Notes under the pieces: generated by a model
What the model was told of the DNA's origin: nothing
Seen by the model: only the letters and a program-made list of their open reading frames with translations
Database searches by the model: none
Part shown: positions 10,540 to 21,881 of the stretch, in pieces
Numbering within the stretch: position 1 is the first letter of the stretch
Layout of the letters: each line of letters starts with the position of its first letter
Translations under genes and position numbers: made by a program
Source: Rhodocyclaceae bacterium
Lineage (GTDB): Bacteria > Pseudomonadota > Gammaproteobacteria > Burkholderiales > Rhodocyclaceae
Reading direction: 5' to 3'
Assembly (NCBI GenBank): GCA_026417115.1
Contig: JAOADW010000040.1
Coordinates: forward strand, 1 to 39,533
Length of the DNA stretch: 39,533 nt

Positions 10540-11008
10540 GTTGATTGCGCGCTTGGCCGCCTCGATTCGGCCCCGTCTATCCGCCCACACGCGCCTCGTC
10601 GGCATTCACACCGGCGGCGTCTGGGTCGCCGAGGCGCTCGCCAAAGAATTGGGTCTGCCGCCGCCGGCGGCGATCGACGTCTCGTTCCATCGCGACGATC
10701 ACCACCTCGGCAACGGCCTCAAGCAGGGTGGCCGCGCATCCCAGCTCGAGAACGTCGAGGGTGCGCCCTTGCTGCTCGTCGATGACGTGCTCTACACCGG
10801 CCGCACGGTGCGCGCCGCGCTGAACGAGATCTTCGACTTCGGCCGCCCCCTCCGTGTCGATCTCGCCGTCTTGGTCGACCGTGGCGGACGCGAGTTGCCG
10901 ATCTGCGCGCAATTCGTCGCCGCGACGCTCTCCTTGCCTCCCACCCAGAGCCTCGAACTCATGCGCGACGAAGAAGGTCGTCTGAGCTTTTGCCTGCAAG
11001 AAAAATGA
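10508..11008 (+). CDS. pyrR: Bifunctional pyr regulator / uracil phosphoribosyltransferase family protein
   Basis: This 166-residue type I phosphoribosyltransferase has the PRPP loop [18 protein letters not shown], the N-terminal [12 protein letters not shown] and the RDDHH region of PyrR. In Gram-positives PyrR attenuates pyr operons by binding RNA. In Gram-negatives, where it precedes pyrB as here, its regulatory role is less clear and UPRTase activity may dominate. The start at 10508 ([18 protein letters not shown]) is inside ruvX, and the stop overlaps the pyrB start by ATGA. No anti-antiterminator-like hairpin is evident in front of pyrB. Confidence 0.93.
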   Translation: MNTPTLAPVAELIARLAASIRPRLSAHTRLVGIHTGGVWVAEALAKELGLPPPAAIDVSFHRDDHHLGNGLKQGGRASQLENVEGAPLLLVDDVLYTGRTVRAALNEIFDFGRPLRVDLAVLVDRGGRELPICAQFVAATLSLPPTQSLELMRDEEGRLSFCLQEK

Positions 11009-11985
11009 CCGACAACCCTCAGCTCTCCGCCGCGGGCGAACTTCGCCATCTCTTGACGCTCGAAGGGCTGCCGCGCGATTTGATCCACGCCTTGCTCGAT
11101 CGCGCCGAAACCTTCACCGCCGTCGCCGACCGGGAAGTGAAAAAAGTGCCGCTTCTACGCGGCAAGAGCGTCTTCAATCTCTTTTTCGAGAACTCCACGC
11201 GCACGCGCACCACGTTCGAAATCGCCGCCAAGCGGCTGTCTGCGGACGTGATCAACCTCAACATCAGCACCTCATCGACGGCCAAGGGTGAATCGCTGCT
11301 CGACACGATCGACAATCTCGCCGCCATGCAAGCCGACATGTTCGTCGTGCGGCACGCCGCCTCGGGCGCGCCGTTTTTGATCGCCCGCCATCTCGCCGCC
11401 ACCGGGCGCGACCACATCCACGTAATCAACGCCGGCGACGGGCGCCATGCGCATCCGACGCAGGGACTCCTCGACGTCTTCACGATCCGTCACTACAAGA
11501 AAGACTTCGAGAAACTCACGGTCGCCGTGGTGGGCGACATCCTGCATTCGCGCGTGGCAAGAAGCGAGCTCTTTGCGCTCGCCACCCTCGGCGCGCGCGA
11601 GATTCGCCTGATCGGCCCGAAGACGCTGCTTCCACTCGAGGCGGAAAAGATGATCCCCAACGCGCCTTTGTCCGTCTATCACGACCTCGCCAAAGGGCTT
11701 GTCGGCGTCGATGTCGTCATGATGCTGAGGCTGCAAAACGAACGCATGCAAGGCGCCTTGCTCGCCAGTCGTGAGGAATACTGCAAGCACTGGGGGCTTA
11801 CGCCGGAGCGCTTGAAACTCGCCAAGCCCGACGCGATCGTCCTCCATCCGGGGCCGATGAACCGCGGCGTCGAAATCGATTCCGCGGTCGCCGACGGTCC
11901 CCAGGCCGTGATCCTCAAACAAGTCACCTTTGGCATTGCCGTGCGCATGGCGGTGATGAGCTGGCTGGCAGGGGGAGGCGCATGA
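11005..11985 (+). CDS. pyrB: Aspartate carbamoyltransferase catalytic subunit
   Basis: This 326-residue transcarbamylase catalyses carbamoyl phosphate + aspartate to carbamoyl-aspartate, the first committed step of pyrimidine synthesis. The carbamoyl-phosphate motif is [44 protein letters not shown] residues ([10 protein letters not shown]) and [11 protein letters not shown] complete the active site. The start at 11005 is fixed by the ATGA overlap with pyrR and family length. The stop at 11985 overlaps the methyltransferase start by ATGA, so a restriction-modification pair sits where pyrC' would normally follow. Confidence 0.97.
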   Translation: MTDNPQLSAAGELRHLLTLEGLPRDLIHALLDRAETFTAVADREVKKVPLLRGKSVFNLFFENSTRTRTTFEIAAKRLSADVINLNISTSSTAKGESLLDTIDNLAAMQADMFVVRHAASGAPFLIARHLAATGRDHIHVINAGDGRHAHPTQGLLDVFTIRHYKKDFEKLTVAVVGDILHSRVARSELFALATLGAREIRLIGPKTLLPLEAEKMIPNAPLSVYHDLAKGLVGVDVVMMLRLQNERMQGALLASREEYCKHWGLTPERLKLAKPDAIVLHPGPMNRGVEIDSAVADGPQAVILKQVTFGIAVRMAVMSWLAGGGA

Positions 11986-12929
11986 ACGCAAAGGTGGATT
12001 TCTTGCATGAGCGTTTCGATGCACAGGCAAGCGCGGTGCTCTATGCAGGGGATTGTCTTGAACTCTTGCGTCAAGTGCCCGATGGCGCAGCGCGCCTCAT
12101 CGTCACCTCGCCTCCTTACAACATTGGCAAGGAGTATGAGAAACGGCTCGACCTCGACAGCTATCTCGAGCAGCAAGCACAGGTGATCGCCGAATGCGTG
12201 CGCGTACTCGCCGAAAATGGCAGCATTTGCTGGCAAGTGGGGAATTATGTGGAAGAGGGAGCCATCGTGCCGCTCGATGCATTGCTTTATCCCGTCTTTC
12301 GTCGCCAGGGTCTCGTGCTGCGCAATCGCATCATCTGGCATTTCGAGCACGGGCTGCACTGCACGCGGCGCTTTTCCGGGCGTTATGAGACGATCAATTG
12401 GTTTACGCGCGCGGGGAAAAACTATCTGTTCCATCTCGACCCCGTGCGCGTACCGCAGAAATATCCAGGCAAGAAACATTTCAAAGGGCCGAAGATAGGC
12501 CAACCCTCTTGCCATCCTCTTGGCAAAAACCCCGGTGATGTCTGGGACATTCCCAACGTGAAGAACAACCACGTGGAAAAAACCGAGCATCCTTGCCAGT
12601 TTCCGGTCGAGCTCGTCGAGCGTCTCGTGCTGGCGCTCTCTGATCCTGGCGATTGGGTCATCGATCCTTTCGTCGGCGTCGGCACGACGATCATCGCCGC
12701 CCTCAAGCATGGGCGCCGTGGCGCGGGTGCGGAAATCCATGCACGCTACGTGGAGATCGCGCGCGAGCGCATTCACGCGCAGAGGCTCGGACTGCTCAAG
12801 ACGCGGCCGCTCGGCAAGCCCAAATACGAACCCGCTCTGCCGTCACGAAGTAGGGCGCATGACAAGCAGGCCGCTCAAGCCATGGACAAAGGCCCGCAAG
12901 CCGAGCAGATGCAGCTTCTCGACGCATAG
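11982..12929 (+). CDS. DNA methyltransferase, beta class (type II R-M, m4C or m6A)
   Basis: This is a 315-residue amino-methyltransferase. Catalytic motif IV (TSPPYN, residues 42-47) lies N-terminal, and the SAM-binding motif I (DPFVGVGTT, residues 228-236) C-terminal, which is the beta-class order. [31 protein letters not shown] precedes motif I, as in many m4C/m6A enzymes. SPPY is common among N4-cytosine methylases but does not exclude N6-adenine. The gene starts inside the pyrB stop (ATGA) and its stop is 7 bp before the endonuclease gene. It would protect host DNA from that nuclease. The C-terminal 30 residues are charged and poorly conserved. The recognition site cannot be read from sequence; similarity of the partner to BglII hints at a GATC-containing site, which is inference. 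Confidence 0.92.
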   Translation: MNAKVDFLHERFDAQASAVLYAGDCLELLRQVPDGAARLIVTSPPYNIGKEYEKRLDLDSYLEQQAQVIAECVRVLAENGSICWQVGNYVEEGAIVPLDALLYPVFRRQGLVLRNRIIWHFEHGLHCTRRFSGRYETINWFTRAGKNYLFHLDPVRVPQKYPGKKHFKGPKIGQPSCHPLGKNPGDVWDIPNVKNNHVEKTEHPCQFPVELVERLVLALSDPGDWVIDPFVGVGTTIIAALKHGRRGAGAEIHARYVEIARERIHAQRLGLLKTRPLGKPKYEPALPSRSRAHDKQAAQAMDKGPQAEQMQLLDA

Positions 12930-12936
12930 CGATGCC

Positions 12937-13548
12937 ATGAAGATTGCGGAAACCTATTCTCATCTCAATGGCCTGGAATACCTGCTCGTACATAAGCGGC
13001 ATATCTGGGAGGAACTCCAATCCGTCATCGCCGCGATCGACGCAGAACGCTGCCGCACGAAGGTGTCGAAAGAAAAGAGAATGCGCGGAAAACTGCTCTT
13101 GAGCCCCATTGAGCTCAATCGCGCGTTCAAGACACAGCTGAAAGCCTTGGATTGGCAGGAAAGCCGGGTCGCCTATTGGGTCACCAAGGATGCCCGACTC
13201 ATTCGCAAGACCCTGACGCTTGCCCCAGCACAACAGAAACAGGAAATCCTTGCAGCGGGCGAACAGCCCATCTCCAGCTACAACCAAACCGATTTCGCCA
13301 AGGAGCGCGTCGCCATCGAGGTTCAATTCGGCAAATACGCCTTCGTAGCCTTCGATCTCTTTGTCAAGCATCTCGCTTTTTATGTCGGCGATCAGATTGA
13401 CGTCGGCGTCGAAATATTGCCCATGAAATCGATGCAGGCGCAAATGAGTTCAGGCGTCGCCTATGATGAAGGCGAGCTTTACAACATCCTGCGACAGGGA
13501 AGGGGCGTGCCGGCGGTGCCGCTCGTTCTCATCGGGGTCGAGCCATGA
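12937..13548 (+). CDS. Type II restriction endonuclease, BglII-like
   Basis: This is a 203-residue protein beside a methyltransferase. Residues 119-130 read DFAKERVAIEVQ. That spacing (D, nine residues on E, then Q two later) matches the D84/E93/Q95 active site of BglII, whose sequence I recall as DFGKRDTLVEVQF. FGKYAFVAFDLF follows, similar to the BglII helix after the active site. Overall similarity beyond this core is low. The ATG at 12937 is chosen because it directly follows the methylase stop; the frame is open far upstream within the methylase gene but without typical sequence. Its TGA overlaps the pyrC' ATG. Function as a restriction enzyme is a strong inference from motif plus neighbour; the site is unknown. 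Confidence 0.82.
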   Translation: MKIAETYSHLNGLEYLLVHKRHIWEELQSVIAAIDAERCRTKVSKEKRMRGKLLLSPIELNRAFKTQLKALDWQESRVAYWVTKDARLIRKTLTLAPAQQKQEILAAGEQPISSYNQTDFAKERVAIEVQFGKYAFVAFDLFVKHLAFYVGDQIDVGVEILPMKSMQAQMSSGVAYDEGELYNILRQGRGVPAVPLVLIGVEP

Positions 13549-14834
13549 AAATCGAAATCAAAGGCGGCCGCGTGCTCGATCCGGCCACTGGACTGGATAG
13601 CCTATCGAGCGTCTTCATCGCGGACGGACGCATCGTCGGCGTCGGCCAAACGCCCGCCGGTTTTCGCGCGGAAGCCGTTTTGGACGCGACGGGTTGCCTC
13701 GTCTGCCCGGGGCTCATCGACCTTTCTGCGCGTCTGCGCGAACCCGGGTTCGAATACAAAGCCACGCTCGAATCCGAGCTCGCGGCAGCGGTGGCCGGGG
13801 GGGTGACCACCCTCGTCTGTCCTCCCGACACCGATCCGCCGCTCGATGAGCCGGGCCTCGTCGAGACGCTCACGCGACGCGCACGCCAGCCGGGCTATCC
13901 CCACGTGCTGCCGCTCGGCGCCCTCACCGTGGGTCTGCGCGGCGAGCGTCTGACCGAAATGGCGGAGCTTTACGAAGCCGGCTGCATCGCTTTCGGTCAA
14001 GCAAACGCTTCGCTGCCTGACACCCAGGTGCTCATGAACGCGATGAACTATGCGGCGAGCTTTGGTTTCGCCGTCTGGCTGCAACCCCAAGACGCCTATC
14101 TCGCGCGGGCGGGCGTCGCGCATGATGGTGTCATCGCCGCACGGCTCGGGCTGCCGGGCATTCCCGTCGCCGCCGAAACCGTGGCGCTCGCCACGCTGCT
14201 CGAGCTTGCGCGCATGACAGGCGTGCGGTTGCATTTGCGGCGCATTTCCTCACGCGCAGCGCTCGAGATGATCCGCGCCGCGCGGCGCGAAGGTTTGCCG
14301 ATCACCTGCGACATGACCATCCACCACGTGCATCTATGTGACGAGGACATCGGCTTTTTTGATCCCTTGTGCCGCTTGGACCCCCCGCTGCGTTCCGCAG
14401 AAGACCGCGCGGCGCTCTCCGCCGCGCTTGCGCAAGGCGAGATCGACGCGTTGATTTCAGACCACACGCCGCTCGATGACGATGCCAAGCAGTTGCCCTT
14501 CGAGGAAGCAGAGCCAGGCGCGAGCGGTCTCGAGCTCCTCTTGCCGCTTACGCTTGCATGGGCGCAAAAGGCTGGTTTGCCGTTGGTTGCGGCGCTCGCG
14601 CGCATCACCTGTGACCCGGCGCGCGTGCTGGGGCGCGCCGAGCGCGGCCGCATCGCCATCGGCTGCGCCGCCGACATCGTCGTCTTCGATCCCGACGCGC
14701 GCTATACCCTCACCCGCGAGCGGCTCAAGAGCCAAGGCAAGAACACGCCCTTCCTCGGACGAGAACTCATCGGCGAGGTGCGCTACACCTTGATCGACGG
14801 CCAGCTCGCCTATTGCGCCGAGCGTCTGTTATGA
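13545..14834 (+). CDS. pyrC': Dihydroorotase-like protein PyrC' (probably non-catalytic)
   Basis: This 429-residue amidohydrolase-fold protein corresponds to the PyrX/PyrC' subunit that assembles with aspartate carbamoyltransferase in pseudomonads and many betaproteobacteria. The metal-binding HxH motif at the start of the barrel (normally D-x-H-V-H-L-R-E-P-G) reads DLSARLREPG at residues 59-68, so both metal histidines (61 and 63) are replaced by Ser and Arg. Later motifs are kept, such as SDHTPLDDDAKQLPFEEAEPGASGLE. Loss of HxH predicts no dihydroorotase activity and a structural role in the PyrB complex, so a separate catalytic pyrC should exist elsewhere. It starts by ATGA overlap with the endonuclease gene and ends by ATGA overlap with the next gene. 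Confidence 0.93.
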   Translation: MKIEIKGGRVLDPATGLDSLSSVFIADGRIVGVGQTPAGFRAEAVLDATGCLVCPGLIDLSARLREPGFEYKATLESELAAAVAGGVTTLVCPPDTDPPLDEPGLVETLTRRARQPGYPHVLPLGALTVGLRGERLTEMAELYEAGCIAFGQANASLPDTQVLMNAMNYAASFGFAVWLQPQDAYLARAGVAHDGVIAARLGLPGIPVAAETVALATLLELARMTGVRLHLRRISSRAALEMIRAARREGLPITCDMTIHHVHLCDEDIGFFDPLCRLDPPLRSAEDRAALSAALAQGEIDALISDHTPLDDDAKQLPFEEAEPGASGLELLLPLTLAWAQKAGLPLVAALARITCDPARVLGRAERGRIAIGCAADIVVFDPDARYTLTRERLKSQGKNTPFLGRELIGEVRYTLIDGQLAYCAERLL

Positions 14835-15169
14835 AGAAAGGCCTCGTCGTCTTCAAATCCCAGGCCACGGCCGACGTGATCTACTTCGCCGATGTCGCAC
14901 AGCGCCTACTCGAGATCGTCGGCAAGGAAGCAAATGCTGCCGGCATTTTGACGGTCGCTGAACTACCCGCGGCGATCGCGCGCCTGGAAGCCGCGATCGC
15001 CGCCGACCGGGACGCGCATCGCCGCCTCCACGCCCTGGATGCGCCTGCCGATGAAGCCGCCGACGGCGGCGAACAGCCGCGCGTGTCGCTTACCCAACGC
15101 GCCCTCCCCTTCCTTGCCATGCTCAAGGAAGCGCTCGCGAACGAAAAGCCCGTGGTCTGGGGCGTATGA
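14831..15169 (+). CDS. DUF1840-type small protein
   Basis: This 112-residue protein starts MKKGLVVFKSQATADVIYFADVAQRLLEIVGKE and continues GILTVAELPAAIARLEAAI. I recognise this layout as the DUF1840 family, common in betaproteobacteria and of unknown function. The start at 14831 is fixed by the ATGA overlap with pyrC' and the typical VVFKSQATADV N-terminus. It is the last gene of the plus-strand run and converges, 3 bp apart, with the minus-strand gene at 15173, leaving no room for a conventional terminator between them. Confidence 0.85.
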   Translation: MKKGLVVFKSQATADVIYFADVAQRLLEIVGKEANAAGILTVAELPAAIARLEAAIAADRDAHRRLHALDAPADEAADGGEQPRVSLTQRALPFLAMLKEALANEKPVVWGV

Positions 15170-15172
15170 CGT

Positions 15173-15652
15173 TCAGTGGGCGCCCTTCTCCCGCCCGCCG
15201 ATGAAGGACACCGGAAACACGACATCCGCATCGGCGGCGCGCATCGGCATCTTCTCGTAATCGGGCATCAGATCGGTATCGAAGCCGGAGTTCTTGACGA
15301 GCTTTTGGATCAAGAGCTGGATCTGGTCAGTGAGCCAATCCGGCTCATAGGCGGTGGGCAAGAAGCGCAGCGCGCGCACCGAGTCCGGCACTTCGGCGGG
15401 GGTCAGCACTTCGTTGGCGGCGTGCGCATTGGAGAAGAAGGGGCCGGCGATGAAACGCAATTGCCAGTCCCCGTCTCCGTCATATTCGAGGATGAAGATG
15501 CGCGCACCCTCGGCGGTTTGCTCCTCATCGCCGGTCACTTCGCCAAACACGGGCATGGCGCAAAAAACCGGCCGCTGCGTCTGCATCACATAGGCAACCG
15601 CTTCCGTGAAGGAAAGGCGGCCATCGTTTTCTCGGGCTGGGGCTACAGTCAT
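15173..15652 (-). CDS. Conserved hypothetical protein downstream of metH
   Basis: This 159-residue acidic protein is not assigned to a family I can name. The ATG at 15652 is preceded by AGAGGAGA, a good ribosome binding site, and is preferred over an upstream frame extension that overlaps metH. The sequence is soluble-looking with no signal peptide or membrane segment. It carries AYVMQTQRPVFCAMPVFGE, ILEYDGDGDWQLRFIAGPFF and VPDSVRALRFLPTAYEPDWL. It lies 19 bp downstream of metH on the same strand, so it is probably co-transcribed, but nothing ties it to methionine metabolism. Confidence 0.75.
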   Translation of the reverse strand: MTVAPARENDGRLSFTEAVAYVMQTQRPVFCAMPVFGEVTGDEEQTAEGARIFILEYDGDGDWQLRFIAGPFFSNAHAANEVLTPAEVPDSVRALRFLPTAYEPDWLTDQIQLLIQKLVKNSGFDTDLMPDYEKMPMRAADADVVFPVSFIGGREKGAH

Positions 15653-15671
15653 CGTGAAGTCTCCTCTGGGG

Positions 15672-19361
<3,690 letters not shown>

Positions 19362-19476
19362 GCGTTTTTTCGAAGAGGGCGTCGAACACGAAGGCCCAAT
19401 ATTAGCATCCGCCTATCATGCACTTGATTTATCGATCCATTAGATTTATTGTTATCGGTCCGATGGAGGAACGACC

Positions 19477-19869
19477 ATGGAACACTTGACACCCAAAGAA
19501 GCTTTTCAATTTCTTCAAGAAAATCCCAAAGCCCTCTTCATCGACTGCCGCAGCGAGATGGAATATCTCTTCGTGGGCCATCCCAAGGGGGCTTTGCACG
19601 TTGCCTGGAACGACGGACCCGACTGGGAAATCAACCCGCACTTCGTGGGCGAAATCAAAAAGCTCGCCGGGCACGTGCATGATCGCCCGGTGGTTCTGAT
19701 CTGCCGCTCGGGCAACCGTTCGGTGGATGCCGGCAAGGCGCTCGAGGCCGCCGGCTTCACGCGCGTCTATAACGTCCTCCATGGCTTCGAAGGCGAGCTG
19801 GACGAAAACCACCACCGCGGCAAGCTCAACGGCTGGCGCCACGATGGTCTACCCTGGGAGCAATGTTGA
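19477..19869 (+). CDS. Rhodanese-domain sulfurtransferase
   Basis: This 130-residue single-domain rhodanese has the active-site loop CRSGNRSVDAG, with C76 as the persulfide-forming cysteine. N-terminal MEHLTPKEAFQFLQENPKAL and FIDCRSEMEYLFVGHPKGA are typical of the small rhodaneses that transfer sulfane sulfur. There is no signal peptide, so it is cytoplasmic. A strong ribosome binding site GGAGGA lies 6 bp before the ATG. It stands alone between divergent metH and a convergent gene (its TGA abuts the 19870 stop). With the tandem TusA protein at 27452 it gives the window two sulfur-carrier proteins, but they are 7.5 kb apart and no direct link is shown. Confidence 0.93.
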   Translation: MEHLTPKEAFQFLQENPKALFIDCRSEMEYLFVGHPKGALHVAWNDGPDWEINPHFVGEIKKLAGHVHDRPVVLICRSGNRSVDAGKALEAAGFTRVYNVLHGFEGELDENHHRGKLNGWRHDGLPWEQC

Positions 19870-20661
19870 TCAGCGCCGGCGATACAAACGCACGATCTCT
19901 TTTCGTTTGGGATCGGCGACGAAGATCGCATCTTCATCGACCACCACCGCACCGCCGATGCCGTAAGCGATTTGCTCCATCCGCCCTGCGTCGAGCAAAA
20001 AGATTTCATCTTCGCTGGCGACGATGATCTCTGCGGTACGCGGATGTACCGCAAGCCCAACGATCGGCTGTTCTTCCGCCGGCCAGGGAAAAACGAGCTG
20101 CAGCGGCTTATCGCCGTGGATCTTGTAGAGACCAGAAGGCGTGGCGACGAGATAAGCATTCCCGACTACGGTCAGTGCCGTGATGGGTTCGGCCAACGTC
20201 GTGACGAGCTGGACTCTTTCCCCGTCGAAATGGAAAATGCGCGCCGGCACCTGCTGCTCATAGATCACCAAGGCATCAGGAGGAGCCGCCGCAAGGCGCG
20301 CCCTGGGCGAAGGCAGAGGAAGCATGGGCGCGAACAAACGACCGTTGATCGGGCCAAAACGTCCCTCGGCAGCGGCGACGAGGGTGCCGGCTGGCGTGCA
20401 TGTGAAGGCGGACAGCGGCACAGGCGCAGGCAACAGCGGCTCTCGTTGGTCAAGCCGCCATATCTGTTTAGCCGCCACCAACCATAAATGACGTCGGCAG
20501 CCAACCAATTCCACGCGCTCCCCCCAATCGTCCGCAGAAGGACGATAGACGCGTGGCAAGCGTTCGATCGCGAGTCCCGGCGCAAGCCATAGGGCGTCGC
20601 CTGCCCATGGGGAAGGCCCTAACAGAAAAAGGAGGCCGACGAAAAAAACCGCTCTTTTCAT
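19870..20661 (-). CDS. Exported protein with beta-propeller-like repeats, function unknown
   Basis: This 263-residue protein has an N-terminal signal peptide (MKRAVFFVGLLFLLGPSPWAG, cleavage likely near residue 20). The rest is beta-rich, with short repeats of the type LVIYEQQVPARIFHFDGERVQ, LYKIHGDKPLQLVF and IFLLDAGRMEQIAYGIGGAVVVDEDAIFVAD, reminiscent of a small propeller such as those in NHL or SMP-30-like proteins. I do not recognise a catalytic motif. Its start overlaps the stop of the upstream gene by ATGA, placing it third in a cluster with the unknown at 20658 and the TPR protein at 21860. Confidence 0.75.
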   Translation of the reverse strand: MKRAVFFVGLLFLLGPSPWAGDALWLAPGLAIERLPRVYRPSADDWGERVELVGCRRHLWLVAAKQIWRLDQREPLLPAPVPLSAFTCTPAGTLVAAAEGRFGPINGRLFAPMLPLPSPRARLAAAPPDALVIYEQQVPARIFHFDGERVQLVTTLAEPITALTVVGNAYLVATPSGLYKIHGDKPLQLVFPWPAEEQPIVGLAVHPRTAEIIVASEDEIFLLDAGRMEQIAYGIGGAVVVDEDAIFVADPKRKEIVRLYRRR

Positions 20662-21881
20662 TTTTTCCAGATGTCGATGAGCTTTTTCGCCAAATCGGTA
20701 GCGTCGCTCACGAGCGCAAATCCCTCACGGATTCCCTCTGCGATTTTTTCCTGCTCGGTAATGCCACGATAGAGAAACGGTTTGGCGGCTTCCTCGAGCG
20801 AAGTTAGCTCCGGCAGAGGCGCATCGGGATCGGCCGATCCAAGCCATGCAGCCGCCTTCTTCGCGTCCTCGAAATCCTGTCGTGTCAGTTCATAGACGTC
20901 CTTGATCAATAAAATGCCTTTGCCGACCGTACCGCCATAGGTATCGAGGGCATTTATCGCCCACGCCATGGCGAGTACCTCAAAACTCTCGCGGAGCTTT
21001 GCCTGGTATGAGCGGATCAGTTGCCAGCGGCCCAACAAGCGGTCCGATGGCAACTCCTGCATCAGCTGCCAATCCAACACCGCGCGCACGCTTCGGTTGG
21101 GTGCGGTTCGCATCCAATCGATCAGCGCCGGCCCTGTGATGGGTATCTTCTTTCCGTTTCCTTGGCTGAGGTTTGGCTTGATCGCCTCGGCGGTTGCCGG
21201 CCACTCGCATTGACGATTCCTACACAGGGGTTGCGCAGCATGCGGCTGCAGCGGTGGAGAAACGGGCAGCGTTTTGAAGCGAGCTGCCAACCTCATCGTC
21301 TGAGCCTCCCACCCCATGGCCGCATGCTCCCGCAGCGTCTCGGCTGGAATCCGCCCATCCAATTCGGCCAGCGCCTTGAACCGCAATGGCTGCTGTCCTT
21401 GGCTCCCTGAGGCGGGCCCATTGACCCGCGCAGGTCCAGCCTTGAGGGCATTGAGCAGCGCATCGTGACGAGCAGCTTCCTCTGCGGCGCGACGCCCGGA
21501 TTCCTCTTCGGCTCGCCGCCGGTGCGCATCTTTTTCCGCCTGCGCGGCGGGAGCGGGGGCGACATCGAATTCGAAAGGGGTGAATATTCCTTGGAGAAAT
21601 GAGCCGAACACGGTCATCCCCACCGCCACGCCGGGATCGAGGGGAGGCGCAGCGGAAGGCCGACTCACGCTTGCCTTTGGCCGCGGGCTGCCCTGCGAGG
21701 AAGCGGAGGGAAGGCTCCGCGTCCCGCAGGTTTCGCATTTCATCTGCGGCATCGGCACTTCGGGCGGACGATAGTTCGGTCCCGCCAATTCTTTCGCCTG
21801 TTCCCAAGCCGACTGTGCGCTCGCCACGGCCGGCATGAGGATGAGGAGACAAAACCCGATCAAGCAGCGCGACGGCGCCAT
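20658..21881 (-). CDS. Exported protein of unknown function, middle gene of a three-gene cluster
   Basis: This 407-residue protein starts MAPSRCLIGFCLLILMPAVA, a signal peptide ending around SAQS. The mature part begins with proline-rich segments carrying a CETC motif. An A/E/R-rich coiled-coil stretch (about residues 115-155) and an alpha-helical C-terminal region (ALAELDGRIPAETLREHAAMGW onward) follow. No known enzyme motif is visible. The ATG at 21881 is chosen because it opens a signal peptide; the frame runs 91 codons further upstream through the TPR gene. It overlaps that gene by 22 bp and the propeller-like gene by ATGA, so the three appear to be one transcriptional unit. Confidence 0.75.
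   Translation of the reverse strand: MAPSRCLIGFCLLILMPAVASAQSAWEQAKELAGPNYRPPEVPMPQMKCETCGTRSLPSASSQGSPRPKASVSRPSAAPPLDPGVAVGMTVFGSFLQGIFTPFEFDVAPAPAAQAEKDAHRRRAEEESGRRAAEEAARHDALLNALKAGPARVNGPASGSQGQQPLRFKALAELDGRIPAETLREHAAMGWEAQTMRLAARFKTLPVSPPLQPHAAQPLCRNRQCEWPATAEAIKPNLSQGNGKKIPITGPALIDWMRTAPNRSVRAVLDWQLMQELPSDRLLGRWQLIRSYQAKLRESFEVLAMAWAINALDTYGGTVGKGILLIKDVYELTRQDFEDAKKAAAWLGSADPDAPLPELTSLEEAAKPFLYRGITEQEKIAEGIREGFALVSDATDLAKKLIDIWKK

Noticed and set aside
19362..19476. Possible SAM or cobalamin riboswitch before metH
   Set aside because: The 115-bp divergent gap is too short and AT-rich, and no conserved riboswitch core was seen.
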